A DNA stretch of 64,000 bases from NCBI GenBank assembly GCA_033964015.1, contig CM066919.1, positions 28,549,459 through 28,613,458 of the forward strand, given 5' to 3'. Below are positions 35,794 to 47,927 of this stretch, piece after piece; positions within the stretch are counted from its first letter, which is position 1, and the number at the start of each line of letters is the position of its first letter. A program made the position numbers and the translations under genes. Source of the DNA: Scolanthus callimorphus (lineage: Eukaryota > Cnidaria > Anthozoa > Actiniaria > Edwardsiidae). The notes beneath the pieces were generated by a model. It had not been told where the DNA came from, made no database searches, and was given only the letters and a program-made list of their open reading frames with translations.

Positions 35794-35970
35794 TAATCGC
35801 TGTGTAGAAAAGTCGAGGAACGCAGGGGATTATGGGAAGGATTAGCAGAGCGCAGGGGATTGTGGGAAGGATTTGCAAGGCGCGCAATGGATTGTTGACC
35901 TGCGTGCCGCCTCGTTAATCCTTCCCATATTCCCCGGCGCTCCTTGACGTTTCTACTGTAGAGCGATCCT
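35794..35970. mobile_element. Short inverted-repeat element (ATGGGAAGGATT arms)
   Basis: The arms mirror AATCGCTGTGTAGAAA...GTCGAGGAACG and GGATTATGGGAAGGATT about the centre; the left phrase is also tandemly duplicated once. Target duplication was not identified. Confidence 0.65.
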
Positions 35971-36962
35971 TGACCTACTAAACGACTGGGAACGAGTCTG
36001 TTCCTGTCGTTAATTATCTCATCTCACCTTTATGTCTGCAAGATGCGCAGCAGTGTTTCAGCATGTATACGGGGTTTACAGTGCATTCTCCTATCCCCGC
36101 CCAGTGGGGGCAATGAGGTCCTGTGTTTCTACACCCTTTTATGAAAACATCTAAGAAAACATGTTAAAGATTTGTGTTAGCAATACCAATGAGGAAATCT
36201 TGCCCTCAGATACACTAAAGGGACCGGTCATTAGGGGGAGGATTTTTGGGGATCAATTTTGGGGCGAGCAAAAGGGGGGAACTCTTGAAACCTGAAGCCC
36301 TGAAAAGGGGAACCACAAGACATTTTCTATGGAGTTATTCCAGTAACTTCTATAATCATGTGCATTACAAAATTTCGCATAAGGAAGACATCTTATATGT
36401 TTTCTTGAGAACACGCGCAACGAAGACAATACGCTCGCGCCGTTTAAATGGAATGCCTACGAATGTCCTTACAAGAACATATGTATCTTGGCGAGGGAAA
36501 ACAAACTCCCCCATCAAAAAGCCCTTAAGATAGGCCTGGAGGGCAGTCGCTATGTTCGAAAAGAACGGACCCCTTAGGTAAGCGTGAGTTCGACATTACA
36601 AGCATAGTCATTCGGGCCGCATTTCACGCACATGAAGAAATATAATATTGTCATTTCGGCGCGCTTTGCGCACATGAAGAACAAAACTTATAGGATTTGT
36701 TTGCTATACACAAACAGTGAACTGTTCATCTACCTTTTATATGAAGCTATTTGTTTATCAAAATCAGGGTGCGCTTTGTGCGTAACAAAATGCAATCTTC
36801 TCTTTCTGTAAAATGTCTTCCACTAGGTCAAATAGGGGGGAGAGCGAGGGAACACGAAAACGTTTAACAGTTGTGAGGTTCGCGTTAATCATAGTACTTA
36901 TAGAATGGGGGTCACTTGATTTTGCTGTGTATTGCCCAAACTACGACGACCCTGGACTCCCT

Positions 36963-37300
36963 CTTACAGTTGTTTTCAGAATACTTTACCGCTCCTGGTT
37001 GTGAAGTTGGTTCCCATATTCCCAACTAGGTTCCCAACTTTGCAACTTGGTTCCCAACTTAAGTTCGTAATTTGCCAATTCAGATGGAATATTTGCTAAA
37101 ACCATTTTATTTTGACAGACCACAGCCACAGAAGGCTAAACAGCTAACATTTATATTTTCCAAACAAATGTTCTAACCATAGATGTGAAGTTACGAACTT
37201 AGTTTGGAACCAAGTTAAGAACTTTAGAACCTAGTTGGGAATTTGGGAACCAACTTCACAACCGTGGCGGTAAAGCCGGTATTCTGAAAACAAATGTAAG
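36963..37300. mobile_element. 338-bp foldback element with GGTTCCCAACT phrases
   Basis: The outer ends CTTACAGTTGTTTTCAGAAT and its inverse define arms of about 90-100 bp. Inside the left arm, a phrase GGTTCCCAACTT is repeated about three times. Confidence 0.8.
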
Positions 37301-37547
37301 CGAAAATGGGACAATTTGTTGCGCCGTGGTATTGATTCCATACATTCCACAGTACTACTTACTTCTCGCTGTTTTGGCTGATCTACAGGAAACGCAGCAA
37401 TAGTGATTCATGTATGCTGGATGTCTTCTACAATAGTGACGAAAATAGGCCAAGTACGAGCATTGAGGGTTCCTATCACAACAGGCTGGAAAACAATGAA
37501 AAACCATCTAGTTTATTTCGGTGCGTTTTAGACACCTATTTCAAAAA

Positions 37548-37765
37548 AGTATGACTAGTTTTACGGGAAACTAGGTGGTCTGCGTCGGCGGAGACGTGAA
37601 CATGAACAACAACAACCAAAGGTTGAGATTTGTGTTAAACGCCGTGGAAAAATGGTGTTTTGCTGACGTTTCGAGCGTTAGCCCTTCGTCGGAGCTCGAA
37701 ACGTCAGCAAAACACCATTTTTCCACGGCGTTTAACATAAATCTCAACCTTTGGTTGTTGTTCAT
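37548..37765. mobile_element. Foldback MITE (CATGAACAACAACAACCAAA arms)
   Basis: Arms of about 75 bp at 37601-37675 and 37690-37765 are near-perfect inverted copies. A longer copy at about 48293-48852 shares both arms and the outer GTCTCCGCCGACGCAGACC segment, and is split by another element. Confidence 0.85.
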
Positions 37766-37964
37766 TATTTCAAAAAAGGTTCCACCGCGATGTAATCTGC
37801 GCGATGCGTCATGGGCCAGCAAATAGGTATACCTATCTCTGACCTAGGTCACGGTAACCATTTTCGCGCGCTTTAGCCTGCTAGCCGGCTCTCCAGTGGG
37901 TTTTTTCGGATATTCGAGTTTTTTTTGGCGCGCGGGATTCCTGTGTCACGGAAAGGAGAGCCGG

Positions 37965-38185
37965 ACAACCTCGTCCCCAGGGTCTTCTCGGTCGTTTTTC
38001 AAAATGGCGGTTAGCTCAGAGAAGACCCTGGGGGAGGCTGAGTCACGTGACCGTTTCGAAACAAAGGACAAACCTCATTCTCATGTCCTCAAACAATAGT
38101 CACGTGACTCAGCCACCCCCAGGGTCTTCTCTGAGCTAACCGCCATTTTGAAAAAACGACCGAGAAGACCCTGGGGACGAGGTTG
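37965..38185. mobile_element. Nested 221-bp MITE, 8-bp TSD AGAGCCGG
   Basis: The ends CAACCTCGTCCCCAGGGTCT and inverse sit between direct repeats AGAGCCGG (37957-37964 and 38186-38193). It interrupts the left TIR of the 5.9-kb element and is therefore younger. The 8-bp duplication suggests the hAT superfamily. The arms carry AAAATGGCGG. Confidence 0.85.
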
Positions 38186-38513
38186 AGAGCCGGCAGGAAA
38201 GGCCCACCTTTTTTCATGCTTCCCGTTCGCTGACGAACGGAGGCCGCTGATTGGCCAACTCATATGAGCTGTCAGAAATGTGTCAACATTCATCAGATGT
38301 GAGTTATTCACGAGGGCATTGAAGGAAAACAACAGGGTTTATTAAGTCCAGAAGGCTATTCCTGACTATTTCATGCTTAGCAATCGATTGCTTATTGAAA
38401 GGAGATATACTTGCAATTTTGCCAACGGTGAAAGCCCTTTTATTTTGAATAGCGAAGAAGGGACTCGAAGTGCTGAATTTTGGACGCGCTCCCAAGCGAA
38501 GACAGTTGAGCGT

Positions 38514-38677
38514 TAGCCTGCGAGGCGGCTCTCCAGTGGGTTTTCCAGAGAAGAATTCGTTAGGGCGCGCGCGGGGTTCCTGTGGCGTCGGGATTCCTGT
38601 GTCGTGACACAGGAATCCCGCGCGCCAAAAAACTCGAATATCCGAAAAAACCCACTGAAGAGTCGGCTAGAAGGCTA
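38514..38677. mobile_element. 164-bp MITE relative of the 5.9-kb element, TSD GTTGAGCGT
   Basis: It has the same TAGCCTGC termini as 37874-43779, flanked by an exact 9-bp repeat GTTGAGCGT (38505-38513 and 38678-38686). It is inserted inside the 5.9-kb element. Another copy is at 47787-47927. Confidence 0.93.
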
Positions 38678-39450
38678 GTTGAGCGTATTATCGTGGAAGA
38701 TGAATCTCAGAAGATGAAAAAGCCAAAGTAGAAAAAATCGAAACGTTTAATAAATTTCAGCCGTTGATTGACTCGCTGGCTGTCGATTGACTCTGCAAAG
38801 TGAGCTACGATCGAGAGCGAAGAGGCGGCTGAAATTCACGCTAAACCCTCTGGCTGAACACGCTGAACACTATCTTCTGATTCTTCCACGGCACAGAATT
38901 TACAAAATGATATTCAAATTACACAGATTCCTTGCATGCACGAATTTCTCCGAGTCTTTTCTCTCTTCTGGGTGGTAGAAATATATTTTCTGTCGAGGTC
39001 ACTTGTTCTTTGCCAGATACACCGAACTTTTCTTTCAAACTCAAACTAGTAAACTCAAGCACGGCAGGATCATCTACGGAATTGTGTGTTGATTGTTTTG
39101 ACGAGATTGCTTTCAGTTTCGGTAGGTCCCGGTAAACCATCTTCGTGTTAGCAAGCGTAGCAAGCGTTGGTGTGTATTTCCAGGGAAAATAACATAGATT
39201 GAAATAGGCATGAAAGCGGCGAGAAATTCGACGAGCGAGTTCCCCAGCTTGAAAACTTCACCAAAACGCACAGCGAGCGCTTACTGCTGATGCCAGCAGG
39301 CTAATTAGCAAGCGTCCGCGTGTATTTCCAGGAAAAAGAAACAGAGAAACAGTGAAGAAAGCGGCGAGAAATTCGACGAGCATGTTAGCTCCACGAGAAC
39401 GCTAAAATTACCGACTTGATGTTACAACTGTAAATTGGAAAGCTGTCATT

Positions 39451-39792
39451 TTGTGTTTGCATGTTCCGAGCGCTTATTGGCTAGATTTGACAGGTATTGT
39501 GCATGTTATTCGATGCGAGGCGTTGAGCCGTGACAGGGGCGGGCACCTGCCTCGTACCCAGGCGCGTTCTAGTGATTTTCGAGACGAGAGCGACTGGGAG
39601 CGAGCTAGCACGAAAGGCATCATGGGAAGAGCGAAGAAAATAACGCGCCTGGCAGATTACGTTTTCAAAATGGCGGAAATTAATTTATGCAAGGACGTGG
39701 AGCAAAGAAAACGAGCTATTACAAGGCTTTCTGGCACTCAGAAAGCTCACGAATTCTTCAAAATGGACAAGATATATTTTCCTCACAACTAG
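39451..39792 (+). other. Unrecognised 113-codon open frame in the 5.9-kb element
   Basis: The frame includes a Lys-rich end (MGRAKKITRLADYVF). I recognise no family and no splice context. It could be chance or a fragment of element-encoded or captured sequence. Confidence 0.15.
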
Positions 39793-41507
39793 CGCGAAGA
39801 AATAACCGACTTTTATTAGGAACGTCAACGGTCGCTCTGACAAGTGTCTTGTGTGATTTACAAGATCAAGACAACTTTTAACAGCTGAAGATCACAGTAA
39901 ACTCCCGAGATTGATTTTTGCATCCTCGACATGAGATGAAAGGCGACGAGTCATCAAAAGGCGGCTCTACACGTTGTAGTATCCTTCTGCATGCTTATAA
40001 AGTGCCACAGGGAACCTACTCTTCAATATTTAGTGACAGCTCTGTAAGAATCAGAGGCTCAATAAAATCTCTGTCAAACAAATAGCCCTGACCTTTAAAG
40101 CGTCGAGGTCCAAGCGAGGAGTTAAAACAAGGACAACAAGGGATTCCGTGAATTTACCATTCTCTTCCGTGGTGTATGTTGTTCACGAGTTGTCACAATT
40201 GCAATACGTCTACTGTTTAGAAGAATTCATGATGAAATATAAACTGAACACAAAGATGTCCTCTAGGAATGATTTTGTTTTTGCACCAGGTGAAGCCCGG
40301 ATTAGGCCACGGTCGATCCAGGAATGATGCTGATGTAACGAAATTCATACATAAACTGACAGTATTCAAGGAGTCCCTGTGGACTGTGGAAAATCTACAG
40401 TGCCTCATACATATATCTGCTTTACCCCTTACTTCACTCTTGGGAACAAAGCACAGCTGCTCGGAGATAGTACACTAGAAATTGTTCTGGCTCTATTGAA
40501 GTAAACACCAAACTGACACACAATGGATATAGTTTACCACATATCATGAATGACTTTGATAAAGCTTAGCACCCTTTATAGGAACATTGAAACAATATTA
40601 GTTCTAAAAATAATAGTAATTTTGTTAATAGCCAGTTTAATTTTGACTAGCCAGTTGTTCTTTACTATTCAAGTATTTCTTCACTAAGGCTACATTCATA
40701 ATGAATAGTAGAGGGGAGCAGGATCAGGAAAATATTTATCAGTAAAATGGGGAATCAGGAGATAGATTTCTAGCCTTGTAGGAGGTGCTATCAGGATCAC
40801 TTAAAGGTTGGTGTTCCATGCTTTTGGTATTTAAAGATGCCACATATTTTGAATCCACCAGTTTTTCTTTCTGGATATGGCTTTTGTCCACACTCATCCA
40901 GGCAATTTCGGCAAGAAAATCCATTATTAATCCTCTCCCCAGTGTGGAAAAAATAAATTGGTGACAAATCCAATAACGTGTAATCCAGACACTATGAAAA
41001 CCACTAGAGTGGTAAAACAATGCTTTGAGATCCAGTCCCCAGGCTTATGATTTTCTATATTGTTTGGTAACGAACTTGAGATTGCTCACCTACTTTTTGA
41101 TGCTTTATCAAGCAGTAACTCACCAATTTCTAAAGAGGCCAAAAAACAAAACAAGAATACTTTCTCTTTTCTCCTAGCAAGGCCTCCCAAGCACAGAATA
41201 TAAATAACTGTGAAATGAAGAGACAGGAAAGTGGAATTTCCAGCTGAATTCCTTGGATCGCCTAGGAGAAACTCATTGGGTTCGATGCCACTTGAAAAGA
41301 CAATCATGTGGTACATCAAAACAATGATCACATGGTACATAAAACCATTGGCCTGGGACTGGATCTTGAAGGGGTCGATTTACCATGCCACTGATTTACC
41401 ATGCCTGATACTGCTGTATCAAAGTTGCAGTTCTTGGTGCCTGCTGAAAAACATCCTGTAGTGCAAGATCAGAGCTTCTGGCTCCCTCTTATAGCCTTCA
41501 ATTAAAA

Positions 41508-41921
41508 GTGTATCCCACTCATTTTCTTCCAGGCTGTACTCTTATACCTTCTATATCATGCTGTATTTCTGGCAATATGTCTGCAATTAAAGCAAAGCAC
41601 TGCCATTTGCTTCAGCCTGGGGTAAAGAATTTTCTGGTTAATAGTGAAGGAAATACAGCCATTCCATTTATTGCTATAAGTCAGCAGTATGACCCCATAA
41701 CCGAGGAAAGGTTTCAATTAAACCAGCCAATAAAATCTAAAAATAAAATGTTCTTTCAAGCCAAAAATTGTATACAGATTTGCTATTTCACTACACTTGG
41801 TGCAGGGAAAAAATATCAGTCAATTTCTTGGGTACCAATAGGTGTTGATGCAGCTGTCAAACAACATGCTCTCAAGTTAAATTCCACAAGTAAAAACATA
41901 AAAACTGCACCCCTAGGATAG
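41508..41921 (+). other. Unrecognised 137-codon open frame in the 5.9-kb element
   Basis: It is long for this AT-rich region and has balanced composition, with segments such as NTAIPFIAISQQYDPITEE. A splice-acceptor-like tcttccag precedes the middle part. I know no matching family; it is the best coding candidate inside the element but remains weak. Confidence 0.2.
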
Positions 41922-41959
41922 AGTGGAATAATGCTGTATACAGTGGAGAGTCAAAGCAA

Positions 41960-42135
41960 AAATGCTCGGAAATCAATTTGGAATAATTATTTCTGGTTTG
42001 TCCATATAATAAAAAGAGAATTACAGGGTGGCTTGAAGATTCTCTACATTTGCTACACTCGTTCGTAAAATATTGTTCTTGCCACGCAAAAATAAAACTC
42101 ATATCTTTGTGCCACCCTGTTATTTTCCTCTATGT
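41960..42135. mobile_element. Shortened copy of the element at 25960-26300
   Basis: It shares GAAATCAATTTGGAAT and the outer end ATTACAGGGTGGC, inverted at 42108-42123. One arm is shortened. Confidence 0.7.
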
Positions 42136-43214
42136 ATTTCATCCGAATATCTCTCTGTTTTGATTGCATTGCTGTGTCAATAATGAGCTCAATAAAATTG
42201 TTGTTGATTTATTTCCTATCACTGCAATATGTTGGTCAAACAAACAAGGACACAGTGATAATGTACCTAAAGAGGCAACAGAAAAAATAATATTATTAAG
42301 GATACTGCTTGTCATCTTTAACAGACACCTTCTTTTAGGAGTGTGAAAAGGCGTGTGACAGGAGGCTTAAATTCTCCTCAACATTCATTTCCAAAATAAG
42401 AACCTAGCACCTTCAATAGCACCTTCTTCTTTCTTGACTGGGGAAATTATTGCTGAGTGGCATGGGAGAGACAACTTTTTTTTGTCCAGGTTTAATGCAT
42501 GTAACCTCTAGGAGAAGTGCTTGTGGAATGCTTCTATTGCATGGGGCATCCAGAGGTTCAAGGGTTTCTTTAGTTGGGCACACAGCTGCTCCCATCTAAC
42601 AACAGTCATATCTCCCTTAAGTGAATGCTGTAAAAGTCAAATAATGTTTGATTGATCAACTAATGCCATTTCAAACTCTTACTACATCACTCCAAAATTC
42701 AAGCAAATGATTGATATGTGGTCATAGACAGTTGATATATTGAGAGTCAAGCAAAATTAGGTGCAAAATACTCCCTTTGCTTTCGACTGGGCTGTTCTTG
42801 CCTCAGATGTGAGGAAAATATGCTTCCCTGCACCTTTAATACTGGCCCTTGGGTCTGGGGTATTGGCTTGACATTTCTATTGCATTATTTTATTGCAACA
42901 GGAAACTTGTCTAACAAATAAAAACAAAAACATTGCAATATTCCCATCATTCTACTTCAAATAAGCTGAAAAGGTAAAATCGTATTCTGACAGCAGCGTG
43001 TTCGCGGCAGATCAGGGTTTTGTGCTGGCCGGCTTTTCATAGGTTTTTCTTTCGAGCTTATTCAAGGAAAACAAGAACCGAACAAGAACCGGGCTCAAGC
43101 AAGGATATTTTCCCGTTTCAAAGGAGTTAAAATGGTATTTCTTATTCAAGTACTTTTCAAGGACTTCCAGAACCTGCATGCACCCTGAAAACCTCAATGA
43201 TAAAACGCTTTTAC

Positions 43215-43272
43215 CTTCTAAATGAAGTTCTTGTAAGTACACATCAAGTTCCTCGATATCGCTCTCCGCCAT
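43215..43272 (-). CDS. Possible first coding exon of an unidentified gene
   Basis: The start ATGGCGGAGAG begins MAESDIEELDVYLQELHLEG, an acidic amphipathic N-terminus. It is followed by GTAAAAG as a possible donor at 43214. Two ZNF143-like motifs lie 235-285 bp upstream on this strand, an arrangement like a housekeeping promoter. I could not find a second exon in frame within the 5.9-kb element. It may be a host promoter and first exon carried by the transposon, or coincidence. Confidence 0.3.
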
Positions 43273-43507
43273 GTTGACACTCATCGGTCATATTCAGACT
43301 AATTCCAGTTTTTAACTACATTCTGATACGCTTTCTTGCCAAAAAACGATGCAGTGATACTTATTGATTACATCTGCAAACGAAACAAGCCATTTTCCCT
43401 GAAGATTCGTAAAGAAAGCGGCTATATTGGTCCAGGTCCAGAAATCGTGATTTTTGACCCAGAAATCGTGCAGAATCTGCGAGGCGTCTCTTTCTCTGGT
43501 TTGAGCC

Positions 43508-43556
43508 TTCCCATGATGCATTGCGTAAACGGACCGTTCCCAAGATGCATTGCGCG
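43508..43556. promoter_or_regulatory. Two ZNF143/Staf-like motifs inside the 5.9-kb element
   Basis: TTCCCATGATGCATTGCG (43508-43525) and TTCCCAAGATGCATTGCGCG (43537-43556) are spaced 29 bp apart. They resemble the motif in the PDHX promoter (20923-20940). They lie in the subterminal region at the right end of the element. Confidence 0.5.
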
Positions 43557-43788
43557 CTCGCTACCAGAACACTCGCTAGAGGCTTTTCTCTCTGTTCTAC
43601 CAAATAGAGACGCCTAGGGACGAGGCTAGGCGGGCACGACAAAACATGGGCCTTTCCTGCCGGCTCTCCTTTCTTCTCTCTCCCCCCGCGACACAGGAAT
43701 CCCGACGCCACAGGAACCCCGCGCGCGCCCTAACGAATTCTTCTCTGGAAAACCCACTGGAGAGCCGGCTCGCAGGCTACGCGCGCTT

Positions 43789-44822
43789 ATTTTCATCGAC
43801 TTTAGTTTAGGTCGGTCCGTATAGGGAAAACTCGGCCGGTACCTCGGTCACAGTTTTCCTATATGGACCTCCCTATTTACCAGCCGGTAAATAACTAACT
43901 TTATTTTATAGCGCTATGCAAGCGACAATCATATTTGGAAAATTGTCTATTCTTGGTTTGCACTCATACCTATGGGAATAAAATCACAGAACGAGCAACA
44001 CATGAACGTACCCAAATACTTAGATTTTTCAGAAAACTTCAAAGAAAAAAAGCTTGTAGAAATTGGACCAACATCATTATAAACCCGAGACTCTAACCAC
44101 TAGGCTACGAGGAAGTTTGCTGGTCAGGTTATTAATTTCATGGCATTTTATGTAATTTATCATATCATATCTAAAACAAACCAAAACCCCATCCTTACTC
44201 TAATCCTAACAAATTACTGTTTTAGGACATGTTCTCTTCATTTCTTGAATAAAACGAAGTATGATAAAAGATTTATATAGATTTCTGGTTTCAACCATTG
44301 GGATATAGTAATTTCCCTTTTGTTCCTGTACACCAACATGGCCGCCAATGACGTCACGTGCAAGCGAGCAATAGGTGATCACAGGGGCATGAAACATGGA
44401 GCATGGCCACCGGGAATGACGTCATCATTAAAGGGGCGTTGGTATTGTCAGAGTAAACTAATATCTCGTGAATGCGTTTCGTTTGCCTGGTTTGACCATT
44501 TATCAAAATTCCAAATTTACTATACAACTACAGGGTACAAACGTGATGACATTCATGCTTACCATCCGTCAGTTTGAAAGTCATCACAGCCAGAACCATT
44601 AGAGCCAAAATACACTTCGATTCCATCTTGAATTCAACCTGCAGAATACACACATACATAAATAAATAACTTTATTAGAGTGTCAATGAATTTTATTAAA
44701 ACTTTTTTAACTGACTGGTGTCCTTTAAACAAACGAATAACCAATGAACAAACTCAAACTCGAACAAAATGGTGTCGATATATTTTCGGGTGGGGGGAGG
44801 GGGGTGTTATTAAATCTATTGG
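43789..44822. other. Mostly unannotatable interval with a tRNA-like fragment
   Basis: The first 100 bp belong to the repeat whose intact copy is at 45150-45280. Near 44091-44107, on the - strand, TAGCCTAGTGGTTAGAG resembles a Pol III A box from a decayed tRNA-derived SINE. No other feature was recognised. Confidence 0.35.
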
Positions 44823-44960
44823 GCCTAGGGCATACGTCGAATTAGGGTCGCGTCGATTACATGTTTTTCAAAAGATACCGTCTCATTTCACTTTCAAATA
44901 CAAATTATCTATTGTTTTAAATGCATTGGACGCGGCTCTAATTCGACGTATGCCCTAGGC
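44823..44960. mobile_element. 138-bp MITE, GCCTAGGGCATACGTCGAAT ends
   Basis: Perfect or near-perfect inverted ends of about 23 bp; non-coding interior. Target duplication is not clear. Confidence 0.8.
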
Positions 44961-45180
44961 ATTAGTATTATTATTGTTATTGTGGGGGAGTGTTGTTAAA
45001 TTTATTATTATTACTATTATTGTGTTACGCGTACCAGCTCCGAGTCCGAGAGAGAATATTAAACTTTATTTTTTTCCTCGAGGGCACGGTAACGAATTCT
45101 GCATTCTGATTGGTTCTCAAGGCGCGCGCGCGGGGGCAATATTTTCCTATCTCTGACCTGTAGGTCACGGTAACCATTTG

Positions 45181-45189
45181 CGCGCGCTT
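45181..45189 (+). other. Empty site for the 5.9-kb element
   Basis: A single CGCGCGCTT lies within sequence matching both flanks of 37874-43779: upstream GGTCACGGTAACCATTT and downstream TTTTCATCGA then TTTAGGTCGGTCCG. It therefore represents the uninterrupted form of the target. Confidence 0.8.
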
Positions 45190-45428
45190 GTTTTCATCGA
45201 AAAAATCAAATTTTAGAGTTGGAAAAAAATAAATAAGTTATTTGCCGGCTTTAGGTCGGTCCGTATAGTGAAAAACTGTGCGCGAGAAAACGCGAGTTTG
45301 GCATGTCTTTCCTAATTTAAACGAACATGAAGACAACGAGATAGAGTAAGCGGCGCAAACACGACTACAACACATGAAAAAGCGTCTAGTGTATGGGACA
45401 ACTCCGACTCACAGGATAATAACTAATA

Positions 45429-45681
45429 CAGCCGATTGCGTTTGAGCGTTTTACCCTAACAGTTCGCACGTTACGTTTGAACGTTTGAAAGTTGCGTTGT
45501 GAGACAAAAAATCGGATTTCCAAGGGCAACCGCCATTTGTATTTTTCACTGACCAATCAGAGAGGACAGAACTCTTTGGTGCGCCATAGAAACGTCTCGT
45601 TTCATCCTAGAAACGCAACTTTCAAACGTTCAAACATAACGTGCGAACTGTTAAGGTAAAACGCTCAAACGCAATCGGCTG
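45429..45681. mobile_element. 253-bp TA-flanked MITE with an empty site in copy A
   Basis: The ends read CAGCCGATTGCGTTTGAGCG and inverse, with arms of about 75 bp. TA flanks both sides (45427-45428, 45682-45683). Copy A at about 30200 reads AACTAATAGCGA with one TA, the empty site. TA duplication suggests Tc1/mariner-type mobilisation. Confidence 0.92.
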
Positions 45682-47786
45682 TAGCAATGTGAACATTCTT
45701 TTCTTAACTAGGAAAACTTGGCAAACTTTTCTTACAGAATAGACTTTAATGTACCTAGCCCGTGCCCTTTAAAAAGGCGAAAACATACATAACATCCAGT
45801 CAATATGGTTTGTTTGACATGCCTCTTGCACACTTACATAAGATTAAGGAGTTGGGAGAGACTCACCTGTTGAAGTGGCTTGGACAAGACTAAGTTAGAC
45901 TAAGAGTTCTTGCTCACTTGGGTTGTTGTCCGTTTGAAGCGCTACTCAGAAATGTTGTGTGTTTTATGATCTTGTTTGCGTGCGGTATCGCAATTGGCTG
46001 AAATCACTGAGCGTAGAGACGTATTTAACTTGGGCGTAATGTTGCCCCATTTCACATCACTTGTCATTCATTTGAATAACCTTTCTTTGCTTGGGACGCT
46101 TCAATATTTATATATTCTGCGGTGCGCATCAGTAAAAGAAAGAAAGAATATTCTATACGAAATAATTCTATACGCTCATTGATTTCAAACCATTTACTTT
46201 CTGATATGCATGAGGAAGCCAATAGTTCCTTATCACGTCAATATGGCTTAATAATATCTTATAGTTATCAGGAAACGAAGTCCTGTATTCAATTCAGCAC
46301 ATCCGTATTAGTAAAGCTGCAAAGTTTGGGAAGAATTACTCGAAACCTGGCTGAGATATGGTTTTCAAAACTTAGCAGCGCACCGAGGGCTACCGCCATA
46401 CATTTATTGTAAAAATCGTCAATTTGAAAATACTATATCTCGGTCAGTATTCAACCAATCTCCACCAAGCTTTGCAGCATTTCTAATACGGATGAATTGA
46501 ATACTAGACTTCGTTTCCTGAAAACTATAAGATATTACTAAGCCATAACGTGAGTAAGCCGGGTCTTCTACGATGCAGCACTGCACGGTCGTAGAAGTCG
46601 TAAATCATAGATAAGGGCGTAGCCAGGGCCCGTGCCCCTTTTGAAAGCCAAAAATACAGTAATAAATAATGGGACAAAACTAATGCTGGAAGCTATAGAA
46701 AACTATAATATGTAATGGCACAGGACCGTATTTAATAGAGTTGAATGGCTATGAAGCTCGGCAAACTTCAAAGGATGGCCACAAATAACGCTGGCATGTA
46801 TTGACAGTGTAGTGCACAATTGTTCGTGTTGTGCTCCTCTGTTTACATGTCCCTGTGCACACTGAATCTTAATGGCAAACATTTGGCACTTAACCGTTAC
46901 GGCGTGCACAAACAAAAAGGATTCTTTTGAGAAAGTGAACAAAGAGAGAAGGCACAATATAGCATGTTAGGTTTCATAACCATCCTGCTCTATTGAAACT
47001 ATGGACTGCAAAGAAAAGCTAAATACAGCAGCTGTACGAATTACTTGAGAATATTCAGGTCAATTGCGTTGCTTGTATCGTGAAGCACCAGGTTTACTAA
47101 AGTAGTAGGCGGGGTTTGCCTCAAGGGTTTGAATGGCAAGACAATAACCACACATTACCAGTATCAGGACCGTTTTTAAATCTCATGTGATTTACGTTTC
47201 ATTTATACTGTCCGCGCTGTTTGCGTTATACCAACACAAAACCGGCGACGGACCGTCTACTCGCGGCGATACCAAGGGACCTGCCATATCCACGGATTTG
47301 CGATAGCATCGCTTTGACGCTCGGCCACATCACGAACGCAGTACATGTAATAGCTGTATTCAAACTAGAGACGGAAAACTCGTCTGAGACGAGTTTCTCG
47401 CCTTGAATATGGTTCCCTGTTCTGTGATCACGCGAAAACAATTTTTTTGAAGAAGAAAGTTTAGACAGATAACAAGCAAGTGTTTCTGAGTAGAATTGAC
47501 TAAGACAGGGACTTTTTCTGACGAGAAACTCGTCTCAGACGAGCTTTCCGTCTCTAGTGTGAATACAGCTAATGAAAACTTCAAGAACTTCAAATATCGT
47601 AAAACGTTCCAACAAATATCTGTTAAAAAGTCTCAAAGATCGAAGCTCGGGCTGTGTGTGGGCGGAATTTGTATGAGCGATAATTAGCAGCAGGACCCAG
47701 GTTATCGCAACGGGGTATCGTAATTGGAGACGTGGGAGAAAAATTTAGGGCATTTCAATTAATGGAGCTGTTTTTAAATCTCACTG

Positions 47787-47927
47787 TAGCCTGCGAGCCG
47801 GCTCTCCAGTGGGTTTTCCAGAGAAGAATTCGTTAGGGCGCGCTCGGGGTTCCTGTGGCGTCGGGATCCCGCGCGCAAAAAACTCGAATATCCGAAAAAA
47901 CCCACTGGAGAGCCGGCTAGCAGGCTA
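47787..47927. mobile_element. 141-bp MITE of the TAGCCTGC group, TSD ATCTCACTG
   Basis: The TIR is that of the 5.9-kb element. The 9-bp repeat ATCTCACTG is present at 47778-47786 and 47928-47936, and copy A (about 33175) has a single ATCTCACTG with no insert. Confidence 0.95.

Larger units (their letters stand above)
37874..43779. mobile_element. 5.9-kb Mutator-like TIR element with 9-bp TSD
   Basis: The left end TAGCCTGCTAGCCGGCTCTC and the right end (inverted TAGCCTGCGAGCCGGCTCTC) begin TIRs of about 150 bp, running in to GGCAGGAAAGGCCCA. Exact 9-bp repeats CGCGCGCTT flank it (37865-37873 and 43780-43788). The same host sequence without the insert is at about 45150-45260, with one CGCGCGCTT at 45181-45189. 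Nine-base duplications are typical of Mutator-like transposons; that class is an inference. Inside are a nested 221-bp element in the left TIR, a 164-bp relative (38514-38677), two ZNF143-like motifs, and scattered short open frames (39451-39792 +, 41508-41921 +, 43215-43272 -). No recognisable transposase was found, so it may be non-autonomous, decayed, or carrying captured DNA. Confidence 0.85.
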
